NCBI GenBank assembly: GCA_025667525.1
Contig: CM046882.1
Span: forward strand, 500,932,292-500,996,291
Direction: 5' to 3'
DNA from: Glebionis coronaria
Taxonomy: Eukaryota > Streptophyta > Magnoliopsida > Asterales > Asteraceae
DNA length: 64,000 nucleotides
The notes beneath the pieces were generated by a model. The model worked only from the letters and a program-made list of their open reading frames with translations. It did not search any database and was not told the DNA's origin. Position numbers and translations under genes: made by a program. The first letter of the stretch is position 1, and each line of letters opens with the position of its first letter. Of the stretch, positions 1 to 10,959 are shown in pieces.

Positions 1-1084
1 GGTCCAAAGTTTTATTCCATTAGCTGAAGTTGGTGATTCAGCCTCATACTTGGTCTCCAGCAACCTCCAAAGGTCCACCAAGTCTTCTCTATCACAACTT
101 GCAAACAAAGATATGAGAGTGGTAAAAGTGTGTACCTCCTTGCCAAATCTGCCAATCTTCCAGAACCCACATTCATCTTCTTCATAGCTCACAATTGGGT
201 TCCTGGAATCTAATGGTAACACTTGCACCATATCTGAAGCTTCTAATGGGGAGAGCTTGAGGCTCTTTCTTATAACTGCTTCACTTGGATATAATGGATC
301 CATATCTTTTGGAAACTCAAATGAAATTCCCTTCTTCACTGGCCTGGGAACAATCATAGCTTTCTTGAGTTCCATTTCTTCTGCAAGTTCCTCCTTTCTT
401 TCATCTGAAAGAAGTCTGAGAGTGTTTGCTTCCTGCACTCTCACCCAAATGGGATAAGCCCTGTTTTCCAACTCATCAAATGTCAAAGCCTTCAACTTCT
501 GATATGTCCATCCAACTCCATGACATCTGAGCAACATAAAGTAGAGCTCCCTTCTATCCCTTTTCAACTCTAAGAGAATATTGCTTGCCTTGTGTTTCAA
601 AATTACCTGGCAATCCTTCTGAACTCTAAGTAGAATCTCCAAACCTCATATTTGATCTGAAATGGTCAAGTCTGGATTCTCCATACATCTGTCTTCCCAA
701 GCATGATACATTTGAACCACCTCTGGCATGTCAAAGTCAACCTGCAATTTCAATTCTCTCAACTTTTCCCTAGCAAACTCATCACCATACTCAAGCCTTT
801 CTGGTTCTATAATCATCACACTTGAGTCTGAGCTAGCTCCATCACTTTCTTCTTCTGAAGTCACAACAAATGGTGACTTTTCCTTTTCATCTTGTTCCAT
901 CATTTGTGCAGCTAATCTTCTATCAAACTCAACTTGAGCTGCATCCTTTGGAACACTCTCTTCTACCATTTTACCCTTATCCTTATCTGATGGTGCAATG
1001 GTTCGTAAGATAAATGGTAATACATGAGTAGAAACCTCCTTGATGATAGATGATGACTGGGATACATCACCTTCATGTGCAGGT

Positions 1085-1180
1085 TTGTTAACGCCCAAAT
1101 TTGTCCTATCAGCGCCCAAAATACTTCTATCAGCGTCCAAACTTTCCTTGTCAACGCTCAAATATCTTCCCTCAGCGCCT
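1085..1180 (-). repeat. Copia-1 motif cluster in ORF3, second (five units)
   Basis: Five cores are spaced 21, 21, 21 and 21 bp, encoding heptads of the SVDK / DADR / GADR type. The offset from the ORF3 start is 1520-1615. Copia-2 has AGCAGGGG units at offset 1434-1499. Confidence 0.88.
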
Positions 1181-1829
1181 TGTGTAACCTCTCTCAACAT
1201 AGCTGTAAATGATAAATTTAAGTTGGTGGGAGAGACTAAGGACGTATCAAAACCTGTTTGTTTCTTCAAAGTTGTAAGGGCCTCAGCAACATCCATTGAT
1301 TGACCATCTTGGCTGCCCTTATCACTCAGATTTATTTGATCTTCCTCCCCTTTGGAAGATTCCTCCATACCCCTCCTAGCACGATCACTTTCCAAAACAA
1401 CAATCCTCTCCCTCAATTGCTTGAGTTCAAGGCCTTGTGAGCTGACTACTTGTACTAAGTCTGCATTTTTCTTTTGCAAGCTAATGCAGACTGCCGTCAA
1501 TTCCATAAGAGTCATTGGTTCCAGTCTGCCCTCTTCTAAAATGGGGATTTGACCTCCCAAGTCAGATTCATTGGGCATGGATGAGGACTTAATTATGGTG
1601 GGACTGCCTTGGCCAGCATCTAAGCCAGAACCAATAGTCCCAGCCTCATCCAGGTCACCAGCCACACTTGTGGTGGTGGTTCTCTCTGCTACATGGCTAG
1701 GACCACCAGATGAGAACACTCCAGTAGTCCTTTGGCGTTTCATCAACCTATATTCAGGGGGTGTGGAAGATGGTGTGGAAGAATGGGTAGATGTGGGTTG
1801 GTTAAGGGGTGTTTGGGATTGTGAAGGTT

Positions 1830-1888
1830 GTGTGTCAGCGTTGGAAATAGGCACATCAACGCCAACATTGAGTGTGTCAGCGTTGAAG
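1830..1888 (-). repeat. Copia-1 motif cluster in ORF3, first (three units)
   Basis: Cores at exact 21-bp spacing encode NAD / GVD / NAD heptads. The offset from the ORF3 start is about 815-870 bp. Copia-2 has its own motif at offset 796-845. Confidence 0.82.
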
Positions 1889-2978
1889 GATTCTGTGTCA
1901 ATTTGCATTTGTTCATGTGAAGGTAAAGGTTCAAGAATTGGTTCAAGTTGTGGTTGAGGGTCAATTTGAGGTTGGGGGTCTGGTTGGGGTTGTGCTGCTG
2001 CAATAACAGCAAGCATGGCTTGGGTTAAAGGTAGGTCTCTATGGGGTGGTGAGTTCATCTTCATAAAAATAGCTTTCTTTTGCTCAGGGATCTTATAAAA
2101 ATCATTATGATCCCTTGAGCAGTAACCTTGAACATCAAAAACCATTTGCAGAAAACGGGGATAAGCTAAAGTCATTTTTGTCCCCTTGTTTTTACACATC
2201 CCCTTAAAAATCATTTTAGAATAGTTAAATTTTTTGCCCTGTTGCAATGCACACAATAGCACCGGCAATGGATCTATTGATCTCATTGTGTGCAGTACAT
2301 TTGGGACTCAAACATTGAAGGAGGACATGTATGAGGTACATCCAGGCTGGGGGAAATTCCTGCTTATGGGAAGGGTGGCTATACAATCAGCATCATCAAG
2401 ATGCAAGGCTTGGCGTACCAAGGCCTCAATAACCACCCAAGATCTCCCATGAACAATAGAAGTCAATGTGGTCACTCCATTAACTGTTGAGGAACTAACG
2501 GTGTTCCAAAACTGCTTAATGTGTGTGACTGGAATGAGTGGTGCATGAGAAAGAGCATACCTTAATGGGGATGCGTTCAAATACGCCACTATTTGTGTGT
2601 ATTGGGGAAACAGAGCATCATCAGCTTCAAGATAAGCAATCATGTTGTGTTGTGATCTGAACCCCAATTCCAGTTCTGTTGGTTTAAACTTTGGTGCCAT
2701 TGATGAAAGCTGTTAATTTTAAGTGATGAAGATGAAGTTGATAAGAGAAAATTGTTAGACAAGAATTATAGATACCCTGTTTAAAATAGGAGCCAAATGT
2801 ATAGGAGAAAAAGAATGCATGTGATAGGCCCAAAAATAGGCAAGTATTTTCAAAAATCAATCATGAAAATATTGAAAAAGTTATAAGTTATCTCATGCAT
2901 TAAATGAAAGTAACAACTCCTAAAATTACGGCCTAAAAATTTGTCAAAAAGTAACAACTGGGTAGGTCCCATTGAGTG

Positions 2979-3105
2979 TCAACGGTCAAAAATAACCTAT
3001 CAACGCCCAACGGCTATAATTTTGTCAACATTTGCCTATAGCCATGTCAGCGTCCAACTTGGTCACAACAACGCTTGGAAAATTCTTGTCAGCGTCCAAA
3101 AATAT
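2979..3105 (-). repeat. Copia-1 motif cluster upstream of ORF3 (non-coding)
   Basis: Three cores at 3045-3100 are spaced 21 and 21 bp, and two more near 2980 and 3001 are 21 bp apart. The word at 2980 (CAACGGTCAAA) also occurs in Copia-2, so it may be backbone rather than motif. Confidence 0.75.
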
Positions 3106-3734
3106 TTTAAAAAGTGAAAAATGACCTTAACAAGTAATTTATCCTAGAGAATATAACCAAAAGTTGATAATTATTATAGGGCGGCAAGCACTGTCCAGTT
3201 ATGCACACTTGCATAAGCAAGATAGACATAACAGTCCTCTAGTGTCCCTTGCTAACCAAAACTCTTAACAACCAAGTTACCTTATAAAATCCTTGTTACT
3301 CCCAGGTAAATCTCATATCAAAATCATTCTCAAGTCTCCCAACAGACCACAACCAATTCTAGGCCAAAAATGTCTTGGCAGCATGCACAGTATATCAACT
3401 TTGCATGCTACAGTGCCTCATGATTTAGTAGAAACTAACTCATACTCACCTGTGGACACAATCTAGAATTGTGATAAGAGTATCATATGGATACCCAAAA
3501 ATCCTAAAGGTTCCTAAAACCTCCCCTTAAACTATGATACAAAAAGTTTGCTAAAATCATGCATGAACATAAAAAATTTATGTCAAGATAGGAATGAAAC
3601 ATTCCAACCATCATCCATAAATAAAAACTTGTCCAAATGCTTCTCCATTGATCCATAAGCAACTCTGTATCCAATGGTATACTGCTAACACCATCTGCAC
3701 ATTTAGATTGAAAACCACAAAACTAACATTGTTG

Positions 3735-3860
3735 CTGACAACGCCCCGATAACACATGACAGCGTTGAGGGAAGCTTTGTCAGCGTTAGACAATTATATT
3801 GCTGACAACGTTACAAAAACACTTATCAGTGTTCAAGCAACCTTTGTTAGTGTTAGAAAA
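3735..3860 (-). repeat. Copia-1 motif cluster next to the pol end (six units, non-coding)
   Basis: CARCGYY-like cores (the last two degenerate) are spaced 21, 21, 25, 21 and 21 bp. The region is non-coding, so the 21-bp period cannot be explained by reading frame. Confidence 0.85.
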
Positions 3861-3950
3861 ATATAGTGGAAAATCTAAATCATCAATAAGACCAACAATA
3901 ATAATGCATCATCCTGTACATACTTTAACAAAAAGACTCCAAAACACATA

Positions 3951-6900
3951 TTATGTGAGATTGACCATTCCAATACTTGTTACCAAGTATTGAAATCTCC
4001 CAGCATCAAAAGGTTTAGTTAATAAATCTGACACATTTTCCTCAGTGTCAACCCTATCCGGTTGTATTAAACCTTTCTCAAAGCAATCTCTTATAAAATG
4101 GTGTCTAATTTCTATGTGTTTAGTTTTAGAATGATGTACAGGATTCTTAATGATGCATAAAGTACTATTATTGTCAACAAATATCTTAGTATGCATGAAA
4201 TTATACCCATAGTCCAACAGCTGGTTCTGAATCCACAAAACTTGACCACAACATGCAGCTGCAGCCACATACTCTGCTTCAGTTGTAGAATTAGCCACCA
4301 CTGTTTGTTTCTTGCATTGCCAAGATATCAACCTGCTCCCAAGAAACTGACATCCACCAGTTGTGGATTTCCTATCAAATTTATCACCTCCATAATCACT
4401 ATCTGAATATGCAATCAGCTCCAATGGTGAATCCTTTGGGTACCACAAACCAAGACTAGGATAGCATCTTAGGTACCTAAAGATCCTCTTCACAGCATAA
4501 AGGTGACATTCTTTGGGAGTCACTTGATGGCGTGCACAAGCACACACAGCAAACATGATATCAGGTCTGGAGGCAGTAAGATACATCAAGGATCCAATCA
4601 TGGATCTATAGTGCCTGACATCAACATCTTTCCCATCTCCAATCTTTCCCCAAGGGTGTTCTCTATCCATAGGAGTAGTAGCCCTCTTTTCATGTGGAGA
4701 AAAGCCAAACTTGTAAACCAAGAAAGAAGTTCATATCCCCATAGCACTCATCTTGAATTTGTCTGTCATAAGCTTGGAGAAATCCTCACTCATCTTTGGA
4801 TCAGTAGACCCAAAAATGATATCATCAACATAGACCTGCACAAGCAACACATCCTTGCCTTTCTTCTTTGTAAATAATGTCTGATCTATGGTGCCCCTCT
4901 TGAATCCATTATCCACCAAATAGGTAGACAAAGTGCCATACCATGCTCTAGGGGCCTGATGAAGGCCATACATAGCCTTTTTGACTCTATACACTTTATC
5001 TGGATGCTCTGGATCCTCAAAACCAGGAGGCTGCATCACATATACTTCCTCAACAATGGTGCCATAGAGAAAGGCACTCTTGACATCCATTTGATAGACA
5101 GTGAAGCCCATGCAGGATGCATAGGCTAGAAAAATCCTTATAGCTTCAATCCTTACAACTGGTGCAAAGACTTCCTCATAGTCTATCCCCTCCTCTTGTG
5201 TATATCCTTGAGCCACTAACCTTGCCTTGTTTCTGACCACAATGCCTCTTTCATCTCTTTTGTTCCTGAGAACCCATCTTGTCCCTATAGGTCTGACATA
5301 TCTAGGACAATCAACCAGCTCCCAAACATCCTGAATTGCAAACTGGTGAAGCTCATCCTGCATTGCTTCCACCCAACTTGGTTCTTTGAGAGCATCAAAA
5401 ATTTTCTTGGGTTCTTCCTGTGACAGAAAACATGCAAACAAACATGCTTGCACAAGAGGGGTATCAACCTTCTTGTGTATATTAGCAATAAACCCACCAA
5501 GACCTTGATGAGATCTTTTAGTCTGAACTGGAGTCATAATATCACCAATGATCTGGGAAGGGGGGTGATTCTTCATTGTGGAAGTGAGAACTCCTCCTTC
5601 AAAAAGTCTAGTGTCCTCAACCTCATGCTCCATGTTGCCAATATCTTCTTCATCAGACTCTCTTTCATCAACATGAGGATGAACCTCTTCATAAATATTG
5701 GAAGGTTCACCTTGTTCAAAATTTGAAGAGAAAAGATGGGCAGAACTTTTGTCAACGCTTGAACCTTGTTTGTCAGCGCTTGGGCTAACAACGCTTGAAC
5801 TGTTGTTGTCAACGTCTGAGCCATCAACGTCTGAATTGGTCTTGTCAGCGCTAGATTTGCCTTTGTCAGCGCCTGAAGGACCATGCATGTTTGTATCTGG
5901 TGGTAGTTGGAAACCACCATTATCTTGTCCAGCAGCAGCAGCAGCAAAAGCATCTGTCCAAATGGGAATTGTGACATATTCTAATATAGGAGATGCCTTT
6001 TCTGCTTGTGATCCAACCCTCTCATTAACCTGTGTACCTGAAACATCAACAACTTGTTCCTCCACAACATTTGAAGCTACCTTCACAATGTCTGGATTAG
6101 TGACAGGCATATAATTTAAAGTTCTAGATATGGGTTCCAAATCAAACAACCAATTAGGACCACTTTCAGGATCACTAGGTTTATTCTCTAAAAACCTAAC
6201 ATGTACTCTTTCAACAATATGTTTGTCCTCTTTAAGATAAACCCTATAACCCTTGCTCTGGACTGAATACCCCATGAAGTAACCCTCATCACCTTTTGCA
6301 CTAAATTTCCCTAAGGCATCACTAGTATCCAAAACTACTACATGACAACCAAAAGGTCTGAGAAAACCAATATTAGGGTTTCTTCCCCAAAGTAACTCAT
6401 AAGGTGTTTTGTTCTGAATTTTGTTAAACAATGCTCTATTTTGCACATAGCAAGCTGTATTAACAGCCTCAACCCAAAAGGCTATAGGAAAGTGAGCATC
6501 AACCAATATTGTTCTGGCTGCTTCAATTAGGGTTCTATTTTTCCTCTCAGCAACCCCATTTTGTTGTGGGGTTCTAGCAATACTAAATTGCCTAGTAATT
6601 CCTTTCCTGGCACAGAAATCATCTAGCTTCTTATTTCTAAATTCTCCACCATTATCACTCCTAAGCATTTTAACCTCATTGCCAGACCTTTTCTCAATCT
6701 GAGTGATAAAATCAATTAGAATATCAGTTGTGTCACTCTTCATAGCTAGAAAGAATGTCCAAGTAAATCTAGAAAAGTCATCTGTGATAACAAAGCAATA
6801 TGACTTACCATTCAAGCTTTCTATATTTGTTGGACCAAAGAGGTCCATGTGAAGCATATGAAGTGGTCTGGAACTAGTATGCACCTGTTTGGACTTGAAT

Positions 6901-7500
6901 GAGACCTTGTGCTGCTTGCCTTTAAGACATGCAACACAAGAGTGGTCATTGTGGAAGGCCTTCTCAGGCAAACCATCAACTAAACCAAGCCTCACAAGTC
7001 TATTTATATTCTTGAAATTTATGTGCCCTAGTCTCCTGTGCCACAAATTACTCTCATCTACTGAGGCCTTAGCATAAAAACAAGACATATTGGTATTCAT
7101 TTTAATCCCATTTAAATTCACATTATATATGTCCTTATGCCTAGGTGTTCTATACTCAATATATTTCTCATCAGGGATTTTAAAATCCTTGCTTAACACC
7201 AAACACTCAGTATCAGTAAAAAGAACTTTATTTTTGTTATCACAAACCTGTGATACACTAAACAAGTTGTAATCAAGTTCTTTTACCAGGAAGACGTTCT
7301 CAAAACGTAGATTATTGGTGAGAAGGGTTCCTTTGCCTGTGATAGTTCCATATCCACCTCCAAAGTATACCTTATCACCATCTTTAATAGGAGTGAAATT
7401 CGTCAGATAGTCTTCCTTCTATGTCATGTGCCTTGAGCATCCACTATCCCAATATCCATAATCATTGATCTGTCTTTGAATGCCCTGCACATAAAGAAAA
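3951..7500 (-). pseudogene. pol: Copia-1 pol: protease, integrase, RT, RNase H (disrupted)
   Basis: The order is copia-type. A protease with a DSG active site lies near 7440 and is followed by a TAG stop. An 844-residue open frame (7265-4731) holds the integrase zinc domain (H76, H81, C110, C113), the DDE core (D141, D204, E240, with 35 residues between D204 and E240), and RT with YVDD at 812-815. Near 4731 a one-base deletion shifts the frame. A segment of roughly 20-25 residues present in Copia-2 is also missing there, and AAGTT-type microhomology marks that junction. RNase H continues in another frame (4721-3951) with its acidic motifs. Seven units of the Copia-1 motif fill the integrase-RT linker (residues about 462-506). 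Confidence 0.92.
5746..5880 (-). repeat. Copia-1 motif cluster in the integrase-RT linker (seven units)
   Basis: Seven CARCGYY cores are spaced 21 or 15 bp apart, giving 7- or 5-residue periods that encode S-A/V-D-K repeats. The linker is otherwise Ser/Asp-rich and low in complexity. Confidence 0.88.
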
Positions 7501-7795
7501 CAAATTAGTTTTCTTTGGGAACCCAAGTCTCAAAAGACTTGGATTCATCTGGTTGTTTAATAAGAACAGACTTAGTTCTCACAACAACCCCATTCTCATC
7601 CTTTTTAGGATGAAATACCCAGTTAACCCCAATAGGTTTTGTAATGACCTTTGAAATGTAATTAAATCTATTGTAAGTCATTGAAATCCCATTATCATTA
7701 GGGTTTTGATCTTTCTTGGGTCTCCATGTTAAGCTTTAAGAAGCTTTAGACCCCTTACCTTGTGGCTGCAAATATTTAGGTCTGGTCACGTTTCT

Positions 7796-7852
7796 GTCAG
7801 CGTTAGAATTTGTCCTATCAACGCTGAAATTACCCTTGTCAGCGTTGAACCT
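7796..7852 (-). repeat. Copia-1 motif cluster near the gag C-terminus (three units)
   Basis: Three CARCGYT cores are spaced exactly 21 bp apart. They encode three heptads of the NAD/SVD type. Confidence 0.8.
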
Positions 7853-7994
7853 AGGGTTTGCTACAGAAACCCATTGCCTATTTGACCAGGTGTTTGTCTT
7901 TTGAAATGGTCTTCGTCCATGAGTGTTAGACCTTCTAGAAAGGAATGGGGCAGGTCTAATCACTTGTGGACTTTGCTGCACACAAGGTTTGGGT

Positions 7995-8085
7995 CTGACA
8001 ACGTTTGACTTCCTAACAACGTTGACTTTGTTCCTGTCAGCGCTGAAATTGTTTCTGTCAGCGCTGGCTTTGTGAGCGTTGACAC
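7995..8085 (-). repeat. Copia-1 motif cluster in gag near the second zinc knuckle (five units)
   Basis: CARCGYT cores are spaced 18, 21, 21 and 15 bp, all multiples of three. They encode a run of A/V-D-R/K heptads on the minus strand. Confidence 0.8.
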
Positions 8086-9474
8086 ACTTGTATGCCAAGT
8101 GTGAAAAACTACCACACGTGTAACAAGCTTTTCTAGACACAACCTTAGGTCTAGAGGAGAAGAAGCCTGTTCCATGATTGCTAACTTGACTCTTGGGTGA
8201 CCTAGTATTCCTATACATCTCTACATATTTAATGCTAGGTCTTCTAACAGTGTTTGAGCCTAGGTTAACAACTTTACCAGTGATTGGGTTAGTAACCTTA
8301 ATGGGCGTAGGTTCATTTGGACTTTCACATAACAAACCTCCCTTAACAAATAAAGTAGGGTTAGCTTTCTTCCACTCATTTAGGTCAGTCAATTTTTGCT
8401 GATACTCTTCCACTGGAGTGACAACTCTTGGTGGAGGAATGAATTCCTCCTCTTGGAGCTCTGGTAAACCAGTCCAAGATAAGTCCCTTTGTTGGACACC
8501 ATAGAAGTCACCAGCTGGTGGTGGAACCAAAGAGTAATCATTCATCCCAATCCCTGTCATGTCCTTAGGATCCCTTTGTTTAGCTACACAGTCTCCTAGG
8601 GTTTGGGTGGCTCTATCAAATCTTTGAATGTTAAGGCCAACATTATCTTTATTCTTAATGGCCTCATCTAACTTAGCCTGTAATTCACCATTAACCCTTT
8701 CCATGATGTTTCTAATATCCATACTACCCTCTAACTCATGTTTTAAGATATTAATCTTATCTTTTAAGTCAAATTCCATTTTCTTGTATTCAGAAACGGT
8801 TTTCTCAGTTTCAGTAAGAGCTAGTTGGTAATTAGACAATTTACATCTTTCAGTACTCATATCATCTTTTAGTTTTAACACCTCTTTGTTAAGTCTTTCA
8901 GTATTTAACCTACAACCTTTGCTACAAAAAGCATCATCATATACCTCATTATCAAATAAAGAGGAGGAGTGTGTCATGAGAGCATATTCAACATGCTCTT
9001 CTTCTTCAATATCAGCAACCAAAGCTTTATCCTCTTCAACATTCTTAGCCAGATAGCTCCAATCCCATCCTGTACCATCAATTCCTTGAACTGGAACCAT
9101 AGCTTTGGAATCCTGAGCTTTAACAACCTGACTTGAGGGTTTTCCAGCATCAGATCTTCTAGGAGATCTGCATTCCCTCATGAAGTGTCCCATACGATGA
9201 CAGTTGTAGCATTCAACTTTGGATTTATCAAATCCAGCTGTGTCTTTAGCATTGAATGTCATCTTCTTTTTAAACCTTCTGTTCCACCTATTTGCTCTTA
9301 TACTAGCAAGAGCCATGTTCCACTTGATGTCGATCTCTTCCAAGTGCTCATCACTTATCTGCTCAAGGTCCTCATATTTAATCACTGAACCATTGGGCAA
9401 AGAAGCAATGTAAGCACAAACAGTATCCAAATCCAAACCAGCAGGTTTAACTCTTGGGGAATCACTTTTGAATG

Positions 9475-9530
9475 TGTCAGCGTTTGAATAGGAGACGTTG
9501 ACAGGACTTGTTCCAACGCTGACATATGAT
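9475..9530 (-). repeat. Copia-1 motif cluster in gag (three units)
   Basis: CAGCGTT, GACGTTGACA and CAACGCTGACA occur at 15- and 21-bp spacing, partly in inverted orientation. Coding phase is preserved. Confidence 0.65.
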
Positions 9531-10420
9531 GATCCAGTAACTGGATGCATATAAGAGTCCTTCTGAATGAATTGACCTTCACTATGAGAGAAGAAGGCCA
9601 TGTTGCTGGTGGTAGATTTGCTTCCATGTTCCAAAAGAGTTTCATCTTCCAACAGCCTTAGTTTGTTGTAGATGTCATCAAACGAGGAGCTCTTGTAAGT
9701 ATTGTTGGCAAGAATAGATCTTGCCCCAATCTTCCATGCCTCACGAAGACTTTTAAGAAAAGTAGCATTGATGTCAACATCACCAACTTGTGTCCCCATG
9801 AAGGACAACTTGCTTGTAATGTCAAGCAATCTGCTTCTCACACTACTCAGTTTCTCATTGGGTTGAGCTTTGAAGACAACATAATCATGCAGAAGTTGCT
9901 TTTTCTTTTCCTCCTTAGTGTCTGCATTGCCACCATATGCAACTTCAAGAGCTTCCCAAAGATCCTTAGCAGATTCATAGCCTCTATATTTATGCTGGTT
10001 TTCTTGTTCCAAAGAGACTTTCAGAATATTTAGGGCTTTCATGTCAACCCTTTTCTTTGCTATGTCATCAGCAGACACAGCTCTACCATCTCCAGGTTTT
10101 TTTTCTTATCCTCTTCAGAGCATCCAGCAACAGCTGATCTTTGAGTAATGGCATCAAGAATCTTTTGAGCCTTATTGAATGTGTTTCCATATTCAATAAT
10201 TTCCCAGAGTGTGTAGTCATAGATCCCCAGATATTGTTCAAAGTTGAACTTCCATAAGTCAAAGTTGGTTGAATCAAGCATGGGAATCTTGATGTTTAGT
10301 AAGGCTGAGGAGGAGGAGGTTATTGCTTCAGACATGATGTTATTAGGGTTTCTGAGAAAATTAGGGTTTTGGTGATTTTAGGTTTCTGGTGTTCTTTAAG
10401 ATCAAAAGTTCCTCAACAAG

Positions 10421-10432
10421 CTCTGATACCAC
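10421..10432 (-). other. Copia-1 primer binding site (initiator tRNA-Met)
   Basis: The minus strand reads TGGTATCAGAGC two bases inside the LTR end. This is the complement of the 3' end of plant initiator tRNA-Met and the usual primer site of plant copia elements. Confidence 0.9.
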
Positions 10433-10680
10433 TTGTTGATCCCAAACTCAGATCGATTAGCTTTGTGTATACGAGATTAGATCAAGTAATACACGTAGAG
10501 AAACCTTTGTATATGCTTATGAATCTAAGTGTTATGCGGAATTTAACACTTAAACAAGAACACACAATGATATAAACAAACTTTCACTTTGATTATCAAT
10601 ATCAAACTTGCTTACAATGAAAGATGTTTACGAATGAAAACTTATATGAAACTTATATTAAACATTAACCTAAAGGTCTT

Positions 10681-10688
10681 CTTTTATA
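10681..10688 (-). promoter_or_regulatory. TATA-like box of the Copia-1 LTR
   Basis: The minus strand reads TATAAAAG roughly in the middle of the LTR. Transcription would run leftward into gag. Copia-2 has the same word at the matching place (43457-43464). Confidence 0.6.
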
Positions 10689-10825
10689 GACATAAGAAGC
10701 CTTGTACAATAATCTACGTATCAGCTATTCTAGGTAAAGATAAATATAGAAAATACATTGTCGTTTCTATCCTTACTAGAAGTATTCTAGAATATAATAA
10801 ACGTGTAGAATATATCTTTCATCAG

Positions 10826-10930
10826 TGCTTGTCTTCAATGTGTCAACGCTTGACTTTAACTTGTCAACGTTTGAGCTGTCAGCGCTTGTTTTGTTCTTGT
10901 CAACGCTTGTTTTGTTCTTGTCAGCGCTCA
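10826..10930 (-). repeat. Copia-1 motif array in LTR U3 (six units)
   Basis: Units of plus-strand CARCGYY begin at intervals of 21, 21, 15, 21 and 21 bp when read on the minus strand. The array lies about 140 bp upstream of the TATA-like box, where an enhancer would sit. Its offset in the LTR (391-495) matches that of the different motif array in the Copia-2 LTR (386-492). Confidence 0.85.
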
Positions 10931-10959
10931 AGTGATCTGCCCTTAATTTATTCCCAACA

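Larger units (their letters stand above)
1..2700 (-). pseudogene. Copia-1 third ORF (Sirevirus extra ORF), C-terminus off the left edge
   Basis: Function unknown. In Sireviruses an ORF at this place is often called env-like, but I see no clear signal peptide or fusion-type segment. The start at 2700 opens a frame that runs to the window edge with in-frame TGA stops at 2308-2310 and 646-648. Parts in order: a globular N-terminal domain (2700 to about 2050); a Pro/Gln/Ser-rich stretch; a coiled coil near 1500-1380 with a LQ.KNA.LVQ core also found in Copia-2; Ser/Asp-rich low-complexity sequence; and a C-terminal domain (about 640-1) similar to Copia-2 at 44652-43765. Two Copia-1 motif clusters lie inside. 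Host annotation pipelines may mislabel such ORFs as host proteins. Confidence 0.75.
2701..3950 (-). other. Copia-1 non-coding spacer between pol and ORF3
   Basis: No supported gene. The spacer holds two Copia-1 motif clusters (2979-3105 and 3735-3860). It corresponds to the 46707-47819 spacer of Copia-2. The two share backbone words such as CCCAACGGCTATAA (3005-3018 here, 46992-47005 there). Confidence 0.75.
7505..10335 (-). pseudogene. gag: Copia-1 gag (disrupted)
   Basis: This would encode the capsid/nucleocapsid protein. The start at 10335 gives an N-terminus typical of copia gag. The frame is lost at an A8 run near 10098-10105 and resumes in a 780-residue open frame from 10078. In that frame, residues 1-150 are the copia gag core. 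A zinc knuckle (C-x2-C-x4-H-x4-C) lies near residue 288, a Lys/Glu-rich heptad-like segment near 390-500 suggests a coiled coil, and a second knuckle lies near 649. An in-frame TAA at 7736 stops it, but the same frame stays open to a stop at 7505, which is probably the true gag end. Copia-1 motif units encode (S/N)(A/V)D(K/R) heptads in three places. Confidence 0.88.
1..10959 (-). mobile_element. Copia-1: Sirevirus-like Ty1/copia retrotransposon, 3' end beyond the left edge
   Basis: Read on the minus strand the order is 5' LTR (10435-10959), PBS complementary to initiator tRNA-Met, long gag with two zinc knuckles, protease, integrase, reverse transcriptase, RNase H, a 1.2-kb spacer and a large third ORF. 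Integrase before RT is the copia order. A very long gag plus an extra ORF after pol is the Sirevirus (SIRE1/Maximus) layout. The 3' LTR is not in the window. The right end lies inside the integrase of Gypsy-A, so Copia-1 is the younger insertion. The first five bases outside are AGCAC, but the partner target duplication would be off the left edge. Several frameshifts and stops make this copy non-functional. Confidence 0.93.
10435..10959 (-). repeat. Copia-1 5' LTR (525 bp)
   Basis: On the plus strand it begins TGTTGATCCC next to the PBS and ends TTCCCAACA, so it has TG...CA ends. The LTR of Copia-2 (43178-43696) has the same terminal bases and almost the same length. A minus-strand TATA-like box lies at 10681-10688. 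U3 contains six copies of the Copia-1 motif at 10826-10930. Confidence 0.9.

Noticed and set aside
1571..1957. Plus-strand ORF opposite Copia-1 ORF3.
   Set aside because: Shadow of a low-complexity region; the minus-strand frame is longer and homologous to Copia-2.
1..2700. Calling the third ORF a viral envelope gene.
   Set aside because: No clear signal peptide, transmembrane or fusion-like segment is visible. The env-like name is only historical for Sireviruses.
5746..5880. A CRISPR-like array or satellite.
   Set aside because: Cores are short, spacers are similar in length but within plant retroelement coding sequence, and clusters are scattered over one element.
7730..7740. Programmed readthrough at the TAA at 7736 in Copia-1 gag.
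   Set aside because: The frame continues only to the likely gag end at 7505 and not into pol, so a simple nonsense mutation is more likely.
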